Below, piece after piece: positions 34,882-44,477 of a DNA stretch of 64,000 nucleotides (position 1 is the stretch's first letter; the number at the start of each line of letters is the position of its first letter). A program made the translations under genes and the position numbers. The stretch covers positions 62,001-126,000 of the forward strand of contig JAEUJZ010000139.1 of assembly GCA_016794505.1 (NCBI GenBank), in the 5' to 3' direction. This stretch comes from Myxococcales bacterium. Lineage in GTDB: Bacteria > Myxococcota_A > Polyangia > Palsa-1104 > JAEUJZ01. The notes beneath the pieces were generated by a model, which had not been told where the DNA came from, did no database searches, and worked only from the letters and a program-made list of their open reading frames with translations.

Positions 34882-35580
34882 TCAGGCGGCCTGACGGCGA
34901 TCCGCCGCGATGTTGCCGTCGACGATTTCGATTTGTCGGCCGGTCCGTTCAGCCAGCTTGTGGTCGTGTGTGACCAGGACGACGGTGACCCCTTCGCGGT
35001 GCAGTTCTTCAAACAGCGCGACGATCTCGGCACCTGTGCGCTGGTCCAGATTGCCGGTTGGCTCGTCGGCAAGCAGCAATACCGGCTGGTTGACTAGGGC
35101 CCGCGCGATGGCGACGCGCTGACGCTGTCCTCCCGATAGCTGATCCGGTCGATGCTCGGTGCGAGCGCCAAGACCTACCCGGTGCAGTGCGCGCAGGGCG
35201 GCCTCGCGGCGCTCGGATCGGCTGCGCCCTGAATAAAGCAGAGGCAAGGCAACGTTATCGACCGCCGTGGCTCGCGCGAGCAGGTTGAAGCTCTGAAACA
35301 CGAAACCAATCTTGCGGTTGCGGATCTCGGCGAGCGCGTCGTCCGAGAGATCCTGCACCGGTTCACCGTCGAGCACGTACTCGCCCGAGGTGGGGGTGTC
35401 CAAGCAGCCAAGAATGTTCATCAGCGTCGACTTACCCGAGCCTGACGGTCCAACGATGGCCAGGTACTCGCCGGGTGCGATACGCAGGTTGACGCCGCGC
35501 AGGGCATCCACTCGCTCGTCGCCAAGCTGGAAGGATCGGCGCAGATCGCGCACGTCGATGACCGGCTGTTTCACGCTCAT
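34882..35580 (-). CDS. ABC transporter ATP-binding protein, MacB/LolD type
   Basis: ATPase of the MacB/LolD/FtsE group. Walker A (GPSGSGKSTL), Q-loop region (GFVFQSFNLLARATAVDNV), signature LSGGQRQRVAIARAL, Walker B with LLLADEPTGNLD and the H-loop (VLVTHDHKLAERTG) are all intact. At 232 aa it is a stand-alone nucleotide-binding subunit. It overlaps the upstream adaptor gene by 4 bp (ATGA), so the two are translationally coupled. The FtsX/MacB-type permease normally encoded with this pair is not found next to it; the gene ends 12 bp from the convergent glycosylase gene. Confidence 0.93.
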   Translation of the reverse strand: MSVKQPVIDVRDLRRSFQLGDERVDALRGVNLRIAPGEYLAIVGPSGSGKSTLMNILGCLDTPTSGEYVLDGEPVQDLSDDALAEIRNRKIGFVFQSFNLLARATAVDNVALPLLYSGRSRSERREAALRALHRVGLGARTEHRPDQLSGGQRQRVAIARALVNQPVLLLADEPTGNLDQRTGAEIVALFEELHREGVTVVLVTHDHKLAERTGRQIEIVDGNIAADRRQAA

Positions 35581-36800
35581 GGGCGGGCGTGGCCGCTGGC
35601 TGCTGCCGGCTGGGCGGAATCGCTGGCGGGCAGCTCAGCAGCGACGGTGGCCCCATCCTCAAGGCCTTTTTCATTGAGCGAGGTGACCATCAGAGCCGAG
35701 ACCGGAAGGCCAGCGCGGATTTCCGTGCGGTCCCAGTTTGTCAGGCCGATATCGACAAGCTGTCGACGCACACGATACGCAGAGCCTTGCGGTTCCAGGT
35801 GATAGACATGGCGTGAGACGCCGCGGCCGATGATGACGTTGCTTGGGACCCACAGAACATTTTGTTTTTCAGCAACCAGGATCTCGACGTTGGCGGACAT
35901 GCCCGGCAGCAGGCCAGCACTGCGCGCCGCAGGCAAGTCGCTGACTTCCACCTCGACGGTCAATGAGCGAGCCCCTTTGATGTCGCGCTTAACGACCGGA
36001 TCGACCTGCGACACGCGGCCGGCGATGGTGCGCCCTGGCAGTGCATCCAGATGAAGCTCAGCCCGCTGTCCTACCTGTACGCGAATCGCATCGGCTTCAT
36101 CGACGAAGGCATCGACATGCAGACGATTGTCGTCGACGATCTGAAAGACCGGCGCTCCAGGAACAAGGCTGTCGCCTGGATGGGCGGTCACTTCGGTCAA
36201 GACGCCGTCAAAGGGCGCGCTGAGATCGCAGCGGCTTCTTTGTACCTGGGCGGCTTGCTGCGCAGCCCGCGCTTGTGCCGCTTGTCCGTCGGCAGCGCGC
36301 AGCGCGATCTCGCCTTCCCGGACGGCACTGCGGGCGTCTTCACTGATCTGCACCGTGCCAGCGCCGGCCTGGGCCAGAAGCTGAGCGCGCTGCGCTTGCC
36401 GCTTCAGTGTCTCAAGCCGTGCGTCCGCTTGGGCACGCTGGGCTGCGGCCGCATCCAACGCCGCGTGCGCCTGCCGAAGGCGCGCATCGAGATCGGCTGG
36501 ATCAAGCTGGACCACCAGATCACCGCGCTTCACGAGCGAGCCCTTGCGACTGCGAACGCTGAGCACTCGGCCGCCGATCTCGGCACGCAGCGTGGCATGC
36601 ATGGCGGGCGTGACTTCCCCCGCGCTGGAAGACGAGACCACATCGCGAACGGTCCCCAGGCTGGCTCGGACCACGCGCACGCTTGGGGTTCGACGAGGCC
36701 ACAGCTTGATCGCGGCGGCGCCAAGCGCCACGAGAATCAACAACACTAGGAGGCGCAGCGGACGAACGGATCGCGACTGCGCAGAAGGCGCGGAGGCCAC
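35577..36800 (-). CDS. MacA/HlyD-type periplasmic adaptor protein
   Basis: Membrane-fusion protein of a tripartite efflux or export system. An N-terminal anchor (PLRLLVLLILVALGAAAIKL) is followed by split lipoyl halves (ATLRAEIGGRVLSV; CDLSAPFDGVLTEV), a long Ala/Gln-rich helical hairpin (LRQAHAALDAAAAQRAQADARLETLK, split, to ~residue 175), a beta-barrel domain and a membrane-proximal domain (VLWVPSNVIIGRG). At 407 aa it is typical. The GTG start has no strong ribosome site. It would bridge an inner-membrane permease and an outer-membrane channel, neither of which is encoded nearby. Confidence 0.9.
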   Translation of the reverse strand: MASAPSAQSRSVRPLRLLVLLILVALGAAAIKLWPRRTPSVRVVRASLGTVRDVVSSSSAGEVTPAMHATLRAEIGGRVLSVRSRKGSLVKRGDLVVQLDPADLDARLRQAHAALDAAAAQRAQADARLETLKRQAQRAQLLAQAGAGTVQISEDARSAVREGEIALRAADGQAAQARAAQQAAQVQRSRCDLSAPFDGVLTEVTAHPGDSLVPGAPVFQIVDDNRLHVDAFVDEADAIRVQVGQRAELHLDALPGRTIAGRVSQVDPVVKRDIKGARSLTVEVEVSDLPAARSAGLLPGMSANVEILVAEKQNVLWVPSNVIIGRGVSRHVYHLEPQGSAYRVRRQLVDIGLTNWDRTEIRAGLPVSALMVTSLNEKGLEDGATVAAELPASDSAQPAAASGHARP

Positions 36801-36874
36801 GTCACAGTGCCTTTGCTTGCGTCGGCAGCCCGCGTTCCGGCAGGATGTTCCGAGAGAATGTGAAGGAGGAAACC

Positions 36875-37327
36875 ATGCGCGGCGATGCTATCACGAAGGG
36901 TGCGGCCGTGTGGTTGAGTGTGTTGGGATTGAGTGGCCCGCTTGTCGGCTGTGAACCCCCTGGCTACGGCGGCGGAACGGGCTGGGTTGGCGAGGGTCGC
37001 GTGGCGCTGTCGTGGACGCTCAACGGTGTGCCGCTTTCGCAGGAAAGCTGCCAGAAAGAGCGCATCAGCTCGATGAACTTGTTGATCGTGAGCGACTACG
37101 ACGGCAACCAGAACATTGAGTTCCTCAACGTGACCTGTGGACTGGATCGATTCTCGGCCGCCATGGCCCCGACCGGCCCCGTGCGGATTCTCGTCGACGG
37201 GATCTTTGATCTGGGCGGCGGGCGCACGTGCCGACGGTACAGCGGACAGGCCACGGCGTATGCCACGACGCAGTATCCGGCCACACCGGTTCCGGTTCCG
37301 CTGCGCGCGGTGTCCGGCTGTCCATAA
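36875..37327 (+). CDS. small predicted lipoprotein
   Basis: AAGGAGG lies 5 bases before the ATG at 36875 and fixes the start; the open frame runs 10 codons further upstream without support. The signal (AAVWLSVLGLSGPLVGC) has an LVGC lipobox. The mature region begins with a Gly-rich stretch (GYGGGTGWVGEGRVALSW) and reads as a small beta sandwich (ALSWTLNGVPLS, MNLLIVSDYDGNQ) with four Cys (ESCQKE, VTCGLD, GRTCRR, VSGCP). Unknown function; surface or periplasmic protein. It is divergent from the adaptor gene. Confidence 0.7.
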   Translation: MRGDAITKGAAVWLSVLGLSGPLVGCEPPGYGGGTGWVGEGRVALSWTLNGVPLSQESCQKERISSMNLLIVSDYDGNQNIEFLNVTCGLDRFSAAMAPTGPVRILVDGIFDLGGGRTCRRYSGQATAYATTQYPATPVPVPLRAVSGCP

Positions 37328-37432
37328 CGGTGTGCTCCAGCGCGCTCGTCCATGCGCGGCTGGCTGAGTTCAATCCGTAACGCGAGCGCGTCCTTGATGA
37401 CCGCTGCGCACTCTCTTTGGAAGGATCTGGCG

Positions 37433-39589
37433 ATGCGCAGTCTATTGGTGCTGTGTGTTCTTATCGGCTCGGTAGTGCGGGCCGTAGCGGCTCCAAGTGC
37501 GGTGGCGCCACCGACCGCGAGCACAGTGTCAGCCACGGGGCTGACGGGACAGGTCACGCTGTCCCTGAACGAGTACGAACGGCTGTTGAGTCGCGGGTCG
37601 ACCACCGTGGTCGAAAGCCTGCGCGTCAGCGGCAGCTTTGCCGGGCGAGATCTGCAGCTGCAACTGTCGGGGCGCAGCAGCGGTCCATGGCCACGAGTGG
37701 ACGTCTTGCATGCGGGGCCCGGTCTTTCGATCCATGCGTGCGAAGGCGACGCCATCGTCGGTCGATCCAGCCAAGGCATCGGCGGATCATCGGCCGCGGA
37801 CACCACGCGCAGCCTGTTTGAGTTGGTGCCCCTGGCCGCGAGGTTCAGCGTGCGCTGTCGCTTGGCAACGTCGAACAGCGACCGGCTGCAGCTAGACACA
37901 ACACCCGCTGTGCTGTGGGTTGATTCGCTGGTCAGCGACGGGGAACTGTCGAGCGTTGCGGCCGCTGATCTGCCAGCGGACGGCAGCCGACGCTATCAAG
38001 TGGTGCGAGTCGCGTCGGGCAGCACGGCTGTCCTGCCCATCACTGCGACCGCGCGATATCGCATCAGCCTGCAACCCGAAGCGACGCAGTTTGCGTACCA
38101 GATCACGGCGTGGAATCCCAACCGCCAGCATCAGACGCTGACGGTCTCGCTGCTGAGCGGTGAACACGTGCAGAAGGTGGAAGCGGCCGTGCGCTCAGAG
38201 CCTGCGGGCACGGTCTATCGCTTTGAGCTTCCGCCGGGCGAACAGACGCTGACCTTGACGGGGACTCTGGTCAGTGGAGATGCCCGCAAGGGAGCCTTTC
38301 GCCCACCACTTGCGGCCGCCGTTCACTATGTGTTGGTCGAGAGCCATCCGCTGCTGCGCCCGACGATCTCGCTAGAGGGGGGACAGCGCATCAGTCCAGC
38401 CGAGACCGGCTTGTCTGCGCAGCATCGTGGCGCGCAAGGCTTTGCCCTGCGGGATGGCGACACGCTCAGCTTTCGGGTGCAGCGGCTTGAGCCGATCCAC
38501 ACAGCGAGCTTTGCGCTGCCTTGGGCGCGGCACACGTTCTTTCTGTCGGGTGATGGCCATGTCTTAGGCGAGACACAGCTGCGCGTCGACAATGAGGGCG
38601 CCGCGGCGCTGACGATGCCGATGCACGCGGCGGCCAGCTATGCCAGCCTGCAGCAGTCGGCGGTCCTGCTGACACAAGACGAAAGCGGCAGCTTGTGGAT
38701 CCCGCTGGGCAGCGGGTCGCAGGATGTCTTGGTCCAGTATCGTCAGACGCTGCGGCACGGTGGGGGCTTTGCGTTGGCGTCGCTGTGGCTACCGGAAGCT
38801 CCCATCGCCGCTTCGCAGACCTCTGTCGAGCTGCGCTTCGGACAAGAGTGGGTGCCGCTTTATGTCGAGCTTTCCCCCGAGCTGCAGCTGCCGTTCTTTT
38901 CTCAAGGCTGGTTGCTGTTGTTCGCGCTCTTGTTCATCTGGAGCGAGCGCTTGCTTGCACTGCTCTCGCTGCGCCTGCGCCATCGCTTGCTGGCCGCCTG
39001 CGGGCTGTCCGTTTCGGCGGTGCTGGTGTCGTGGGCCCTGACGCTGCTTATCGTCGCCAACCTGGGGCTCAGCATCGTGCTGTCCGTGGCGTGGCTATCG
39101 CGTCGTCGCTTTACGCTCTGGACCGCGATCGGTGCCTTGTGCCTGGGCGGCTTGGTGTTCTTGGGCGGGGCGCTCTTCCTTGTGGGCAGCAGCAAGCGTG
39201 CAGCGAATTCATCGGAGCCCGTGGGCTCAAGCTCGCAAGCGATCGCCGACCTGCGCTCCTCCGACGAGACCAAGCCCGAGAGCGGCGATAGCAAGAAGCG
39301 CAGCCGTGATGCCCTTGCGTACGAAGGCCTGCCTGCCAAGTTCACGCTGCCCTACGGTCACGCGCACAGCTATTTCCAGCGTGAGCTCTTGGTGACGTCT
39401 CCGCCGCGGCCGGTTTATGCGCTGATGATTTCGCGCGTAGCGGTCGAGCTACTGGCGGCGTTTCTGGCCGGCGTGGCTGCGCTGTTCCTGTTGGCGCAGC
39501 GCCGCCTGCTGTACTTGGGCTTTATCGATGTGTGGGAACGACTGAACAAGCGCGTCGAGCCCGCGAAGGAATCAGCCGGATCGCGCTAG
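37433..39589 (+). CDS. large signal-peptide protein with C-terminal membrane helices, unknown
   Basis: 718 aa from the ATG at 37433, preferred because GGAAGGA lies upstream and a signal peptide starts there (MRSLLVLCVLIGSVVRAVAA). The frame is open 27 codons earlier. About 500 beta-rich extracytoplasmic residues follow, with two Cys near the front (HACEGD, VRCRLA). Four membrane helices (~residues 502-605: GWLLLFALLFIWSERLLALL, VSAVLVSWALTLLIV, WTAIGALCLGGLVFLGGALF), a disordered loop and one last helix (VELLAAFLAGVAALFLLAQ) complete it. No catalytic motif is recognised. It may be a cell-envelope sensor or assembly factor. It is convergent with the TonB receptor, overlapping by 4 bp. Confidence 0.75.
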   Translation: MRSLLVLCVLIGSVVRAVAAPSAVAPPTASTVSATGLTGQVTLSLNEYERLLSRGSTTVVESLRVSGSFAGRDLQLQLSGRSSGPWPRVDVLHAGPGLSIHACEGDAIVGRSSQGIGGSSAADTTRSLFELVPLAARFSVRCRLATSNSDRLQLDTTPAVLWVDSLVSDGELSSVAAADLPADGSRRYQVVRVASGSTAVLPITATARYRISLQPEATQFAYQITAWNPNRQHQTLTVSLLSGEHVQKVEAAVRSEPAGTVYRFELPPGEQTLTLTGTLVSGDARKGAFRPPLAAAVHYVLVESHPLLRPTISLEGGQRISPAETGLSAQHRGAQGFALRDGDTLSFRVQRLEPIHTASFALPWARHTFFLSGDGHVLGETQLRVDNEGAAALTMPMHAAASYASLQQSAVLLTQDESGSLWIPLGSGSQDVLVQYRQTLRHGGGFALASLWLPEAPIAASQTSVELRFGQEWVPLYVELSPELQLPFFSQGWLLLFALLFIWSERLLALLSLRLRHRLLAACGLSVSAVLVSWALTLLIVANLGLSIVLSVAWLSRRRFTLWTAIGALCLGGLVFLGGALFLVGSSKRAANSSEPVGSSSQAIADLRSSDETKPESGDSKKRSRDALAYEGLPAKFTLPYGHAHSYFQRELLVTSPPRPVYALMISRVAVELLAAFLAGVAALFLLAQRRLLYLGFIDVWERLNKRVEPAKESAGSR

Positions 39590-42500
39590 AACGAAAGGCG
39601 AGCACCCAAGCGCACAAGCAAGGGGGCTTGGAACGCGGTGGGTTGACCGTAGTTGCCGTTTACGATCAGCGGTGCGCCGTCGTCGGTCTTCAGGCGCTTC
39701 AGGTCCGACGGCTGCCCGTAGAGGATCGGGCTCACGATCGAGAAGGTGTATTCCTCATCGATGTTGGTCACTGCCTGCTGGTTAAACAGGTTGACGAGGT
39801 CGCCAAAGACCGACAGGCGAACTTGGCTGCCCAAGCGCTGCTCGTACCCGATGTGCAGATCAAACTGCGTGATCGGCGGTGTTCTGCCGCCTGCGCCTGG
39901 AGGCAGGATCAAGGTCTGACGTCCGCCGTACGCCGCGTGCGCGCCCAGCACTTGAATCGGTCGACCCGAGACCGCTGTAAACGTCAAGCTGACCGTCAGT
40001 GACGAGCCGATTCGCGGGAACGGCTGCACGTAAAAGCCGGTGAACTTGAAGTTGTGCGGACGATCGTTGTTCAACGGCCCATCGCGGTTCGCCGTCAGAT
40101 CGATGATGTCGTACTGCGACGAGATGTTGGGATCGAGCTGATTCACATACGGCGAAAACGGCCCTGGATAGTTGCCGGTCAAGCGCGAGTAGGTGTAGCT
40201 GGCGAGCAGCGCGAAGCGATTGGACAAGCGCTTGTTGGCGGTGATCGTGACCGCGTGATAGTCGCGCTTGGGCGTCGGGAACAAGACCATCGCCTTGTAC
40301 ACGTTCAAGCGATCACGAGCGAAGGTTGCGGCCTGCTGCAGCGTCGGATCGGTAGGCTTGGCCATGGCCGCCTGCGCCGCGCTCGCCGCTTCTTCTTCTA
40401 GCTGCTTGACGATGCCGGCATCGGGCGCCACCCCAGGGTTGCCGATGAAGTAGTTGTTGCCGCCATCGACCGAAAGATCCTCGACGACCGTGCCCAGCCA
40501 GCGATAGGTGTAGAACGCGCCGAGCACCACGTCCCAGCCGATGTCGTACTGCACACCCGCGACGACCTCGTCGATGAACTGGCCCTTTAGGCCCGGCGCC
40601 ACGGGGCCATACTCGCCACCGGACAAGCGCGGCTCGATCAAGCTGCAGGGATCCGACAGCGTGCGCTCAGGCACGGGCACGGGGCGATTGCCGGGAACGT
40701 TGGTCAGCGAGCGGCGCGGGCAATCGCTCGCAAAGCCACGACCGCGCAGGAAGCCCTCTTCGCTGAAGATGCGGTCGTTGAGATCCATGGGCACCGATTG
40801 ATAGAAGCGCCCATAGTTCACGTAGACCTTGGATCGGCCGCTCTTGCTGAAGTCGTACGCGGCCGAGACGCGCGGCGCGATGTTGTCCCACAGGAACATG
40901 CGACGACTTCCGTCGGTGGCGAACAGCTCCTGCAGTTCCCAGCGCAGGCCAGCGTTGATCACCAAGCCGGGCAAGAACGATGTGTTCCAGCTATCGCGCA
41001 GGAAGATGCCCCAGTTGCGTGTCTCAGTTTGCGCGCGAAAGTCCGAGAAACACCAGCGGCCCTCTTGCCCCGCGCAAGGCGTGCCGACTTGGCCATAGAA
41101 GTTCTTGGGTCGCTCTAGCGCGTAGCCGCGGTTGATGCGCAGGCCATCGCCCGTTGCGTTGGTTTCCCACGAGATGCGCCCGCTGTACGGATCGCTTGAG
41201 CTGAAGTCGCTGCCGGTGAACTTCTTGGTGTTGTCGAGGATGTTGTCTTCAAAGTCGAGTCCCGACTTGAGCGCGTGATTGCCCAAGGCCGAGAAGTAAC
41301 CGGTGATCGACGCCTGCAGGCTGTGGCGTTCCATCTTGCGCAGCGGCGTGTACTGACCAAAGCCCGCGCGTGTGTAATCGGTAACGGGGCAGGGGTTAAA
41401 GAGCTGTCCGTTGGGCAGTCGCTGTCGCTGACACTCGGGGATGTTTTCGAAGTCAGCCAGCGAATAGGGATCGTCGGAAGGTGCGCGGTAACGAACCTGC
41501 TGCACTCCCGCCGCATTGGGCATTTCTTGCAGCCGGACCAAGTGCAGGCCGTACAGCACATCAAGCTGCAGCTTGCGGTTTAGGAACTTGCCGATGTACC
41601 GCAGCGTGCCGTCGTGATTCTGCGCGGCCCGCGTGATCGCCTGGGCATCGACATCGCCCGAGTAGGGGTTGGTGCTGCCGGTGGTGCTGTAGCCGCTGCC
41701 CGAGCCGTATTCGTTGCCAAACTGCGGCGAACCCAGGTAGCTGACGATGAACGCGTGATCGGGGTTAATGTTGACGTTGAGCTTGGCGATCCAGTTGAAC
41801 AGTCGCCGCGTCTCTAGAATCTGGCGCGTGCGCTCGGGCACCAGCGTTGTGCGTCGGGCCTGCAGGCGCGGCACAGCCGACAGCCCAGGATCCGATAGAT
41901 AGCTGGGATCGCGATAGTCGGGATCGGCTTCTGGCTGCTGCGTGCGAATGCTGCGCGTGGTCAGGTTGGTCGTCAGCGTTGGCGTGAAGCCGACATAGAA
42001 CCAGACGTGATCGCGGACAATCGGCCCGCCGAGATCGAAGCCCATGTCGAACTGCCGCAGGATGCGTGTCGACGTCGCGATGGCTTCGCCCAGGCGTGCG
42101 ATCGGCGTGGCATCGGCTTGCCAGGGAGCGACCGAGCCAAACAAGCTGCCGTGGAATTCGTTGCTGCCGCTCTTGGTGACGATCGAGATAACGCCGCCGG
42201 TCGCTCGGCCATACTCGGCCTGGTAGCCACCCGAGATGATGTTGACTTCCTTGATGAAGTACTGGTGAAGCTGCGTCGAGGGCAGGCCAAATGCCAGATC
42301 GGTTGTGTTCAGGCCGTCGATAAGGACGTTGTTCTCGTTGCCGACAGAGCCCGAGAACGACACGCCGACATCGCCTCCTGCTACGCCGCGCGGCGCGACG
42401 TCGGCTGCACCGGGGGCCAGGCTGATGACCGACTCAAAAGTACGTCCGCGCACCGCCGTGTTCTGCAAGATCTCTTGGTTGATCTCGACCCCGGTGTTCG

Positions 42501-42921
42501 CCGTCGCAGTATCGACGTTGGGAGCCCGCTCGCGCAGGACGATCTTCTCTCCTCGGCCTTTTTGCGTCGGCATCGCTAGGTTGACCGACAGCGTCTTGTT
42601 CTGCGTGATGCGGATCCCAGGGCGCTCGACCACTACGTCGTTGAAGTAAAAGCGCATGACGTAGCCGTCGCCGGGCGGAAGCTGCGTGATGACATAGCGC
42701 CCCAGCCGGTCGCTGACCTCTGTCTGGTCGCCTTGCAGCGCGGGGCCGTTGACGACGACGGTGACGCCGGGCAGTGGCTGCCCGGTCTCGCGGTTGGTGA
42801 TGCTTCCCTGAATCTGACCAAACTGCAGCTGAGCCTGGGCGCTGCTTTGGGAAAGGACAATGCCGGCGGCTGCGATCGTGGCAGCACCGAGCGCACGGGT
42901 CCTACGCAGGGGGTGTCGCAT
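39586..42921 (-). CDS. Oar-like TonB-dependent outer-membrane receptor
   Basis: Full-length receptor of 1111 aa. A signal peptide (ending SSAQAQ) is followed by a carboxypeptidase-regulatory-like domain (GSITNRETGQPLPGVTVVVNG, split, residues ~37-110), a plug (NVLIDGLNTTDLAFGLPS, GGYQAEYGRATGGVISIVTKSG) and a ~850-residue barrel ending in an aromatic strand (LLVRLGARLSF). Similar proteins in myxobacteria include Oar, needed for development and intercellular C-signal protease export. The ATG at 42921 has GGAG 8 bases upstream; a TTG one codon earlier is also possible. The gap behind it (42922-43157) shows no other feature. Confidence 0.92.
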   Translation of the reverse strand: MRHPLRRTRALGAATIAAAGIVLSQSSAQAQLQFGQIQGSITNRETGQPLPGVTVVVNGPALQGDQTEVSDRLGRYVITQLPPGDGYVMRFYFNDVVVERPGIRITQNKTLSVNLAMPTQKGRGEKIVLRERAPNVDTATANTGVEINQEILQNTAVRGRTFESVISLAPGAADVAPRGVAGGDVGVSFSGSVGNENNVLIDGLNTTDLAFGLPSTQLHQYFIKEVNIISGGYQAEYGRATGGVISIVTKSGSNEFHGSLFGSVAPWQADATPIARLGEAIATSTRILRQFDMGFDLGGPIVRDHVWFYVGFTPTLTTNLTTRSIRTQQPEADPDYRDPSYLSDPGLSAVPRLQARRTTLVPERTRQILETRRLFNWIAKLNVNINPDHAFIVSYLGSPQFGNEYGSGSGYSTTGSTNPYSGDVDAQAITRAAQNHDGTLRYIGKFLNRKLQLDVLYGLHLVRLQEMPNAAGVQQVRYRAPSDDPYSLADFENIPECQRQRLPNGQLFNPCPVTDYTRAGFGQYTPLRKMERHSLQASITGYFSALGNHALKSGLDFEDNILDNTKKFTGSDFSSSDPYSGRISWETNATGDGLRINRGYALERPKNFYGQVGTPCAGQEGRWCFSDFRAQTETRNWGIFLRDSWNTSFLPGLVINAGLRWELQELFATDGSRRMFLWDNIAPRVSAAYDFSKSGRSKVYVNYGRFYQSVPMDLNDRIFSEEGFLRGRGFASDCPRRSLTNVPGNRPVPVPERTLSDPCSLIEPRLSGGEYGPVAPGLKGQFIDEVVAGVQYDIGWDVVLGAFYTYRWLGTVVEDLSVDGGNNYFIGNPGVAPDAGIVKQLEEEAASAAQAAMAKPTDPTLQQAATFARDRLNVYKAMVLFPTPKRDYHAVTITANKRLSNRFALLASYTYSRLTGNYPGPFSPYVNQLDPNISSQYDIIDLTANRDGPLNNDRPHNFKFTGFYVQPFPRIGSSLTVSLTFTAVSGRPIQVLGAHAAYGGRQTLILPPGAGGRTPPITQFDLHIGYEQRLGSQVRLSVFGDLVNLFNQQAVTNIDEEYTFSIVSPILYGQPSDLKRLKTDDGAPLIVNGNYGQPTAFQAPLLVRLGARLSF

Positions 42922-43157
42922 CAAGGTCTCCAGCGGGATGAGATAGGGCCACGCGGTGCCGATTCAGCACCGAAACATCGGACAAGAACGCGGGCCATTC
43001 ATACCGCAGTTAGCGACCGCTGCGCGCAAGGATTTCGGCGGGCCGCGGCGCCTTGGATTCCGTCGTCTGCGACTGCGGAACCACTGCGAGGGCGCTGGGC
43101 CTGACTGGGCTCTGTCGAACGCGGGTGCGAGAGGAAAAACGTGGAAGGCTGGCTGGC

Positions 43158-44396
43158 TTACTGCGCGAAGTGCTGGTTCGGATCTTTGTTCTGTTCTTCG
43201 CGCTCTTTGGCGGCTTTCTCTGCAAGCTCGCGCTCGAAGCGATCGATGCGGCGCATCATCGGCAGGACTCCCAACTGTTGGTCCTTGTGATTGGGATCCC
43301 AATTCCCATCCCCGACGTACTTGCCCTTCTTGTACTGATCGCTGCCCGAATAGACATAGGGCGAAGCCATGGCGCGGTAATTGAAATAACCGAGTCCGTT
43401 GTAGCGCTCGGCATAGCTGGTCAGCGCCGCTTCATCGCTCGTGTTCTCGTCGATCTTGAACGCGTCGCGAATTCCTTTTTTCATACCTAGCGCGTGCTCG
43501 GCCGCGGGTTCCCATTCATCGAAAATAGGAATGTTGGCGGGCTCGTTGACGGCTTTTTTGCCGAGCGGGTCGCCCTGATGCAGGTATGTGCCGAAGTCGC
43601 CGGTCGATTCCCGCCAGTGCAGCGATGCAATTAGCTTCGCTGGCACCCCCGTCGTTTCGGCCACCTGCTGGTAGCGTGCCTTGTTGGATTCCCAGTTCTT
43701 GACGAACCGTTCCATGTCCTTTTCTTGCTGCGGAGTCAGCGAATCGCTCGCATTGGCGGCGCGCATGCGGTTGAACAGATACACCGCAGCCAGCTTCGGA
43801 TCGTCCGGCATGTGATCCGACGTGTCGCCCCCTTGGCCGTCGCCTCCGTCGGTCGTTTTTGGCTTGCTGGGCGCCTTGTCCAAGGTCAAGAGCATGTCGA
43901 TGGTCTTGGGACCGACCACGCCGTCAGGACCTAGCCCGCCGCCTGTCTGGATGGCTTTTACGACCGCCTGCGTGTCTTTGTCCATTACGCCGGTCTCTTC
44001 GATGTGCAGGCCAAGCTGCTTAAGCTGACGCTGCAGCAACTGAGCATCCGCGCTTTTGTCACCGGGGCGGATGATGTGCTTGGCCTCTTTGAGCGCCTCC
44101 ATCTGCTCGGTAACGATCTGCCGCTGCTGCGCATCGTTGGGATTGCTCTGTTCAGTCGGTGGTGTGGCCGGCGCGGTCTTGTTCTCGGCGGTGGCAGGCT
44201 TTCCTAACTCACCCAGTCCGGCTGCCACGGCACCCGCCTGGGCCTGATCCGCGGTGACCGGCGCGGTCTTGCTTGGCGGCAGGATCGACAGCGGATGGGC
44301 AGGGGCTTCGACGGGCTCGGCCCGGCGAACGGGAACCGGAGCGACGAACTGTTGTGGCTTGTGGTCTTCGCGGCGCGCGATGTCGTGTTGAGCCAT
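43158..44396 (-). CDS. peptidoglycan hydrolase with PG-binding and lysozyme-like domains
   Basis: 412 aa without any signal peptide (MAQHDIARREDHKPQQF). A disordered Pro/Ala/Thr N-terminus (~1-105) precedes a peptidoglycan-binding-like helical domain (~110-175: ADAQLLQRQLKQLGL, GGGLGPDGVVGPKTIDMLL). The catalytic region (~245-385: KLIASLHWRESTGDFGTYLHQGD, split; YAERYNGLGYFNY, SPYVYSGSDQYKKGKYVGDG) matches a phage-type lysozyme/transglycosylase family in which the Glu of WRES is the likely acid. The tail is highly charged. Absence of a Sec signal suggests export by another route or release at lysis. Confidence 0.8.
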   Translation of the reverse strand: MAQHDIARREDHKPQQFVAPVPVRRAEPVEAPAHPLSILPPSKTAPVTADQAQAGAVAAGLGELGKPATAENKTAPATPPTEQSNPNDAQQRQIVTEQMEALKEAKHIIRPGDKSADAQLLQRQLKQLGLHIEETGVMDKDTQAVVKAIQTGGGLGPDGVVGPKTIDMLLTLDKAPSKPKTTDGGDGQGGDTSDHMPDDPKLAAVYLFNRMRAANASDSLTPQQEKDMERFVKNWESNKARYQQVAETTGVPAKLIASLHWRESTGDFGTYLHQGDPLGKKAVNEPANIPIFDEWEPAAEHALGMKKGIRDAFKIDENTSDEAALTSYAERYNGLGYFNYRAMASPYVYSGSDQYKKGKYVGDGNWDPNHKDQQLGVLPMMRRIDRFERELAEKAAKEREEQNKDPNQHFAQ

Positions 44397-44477
44397 GTTT
44401 CACTTATCGGCAAGCCAAGCGTGTGGGTGCGCTTGCTTTGCTGCTTCGCTGGGGCCTGCGACCGTCCCCTACTGTGC

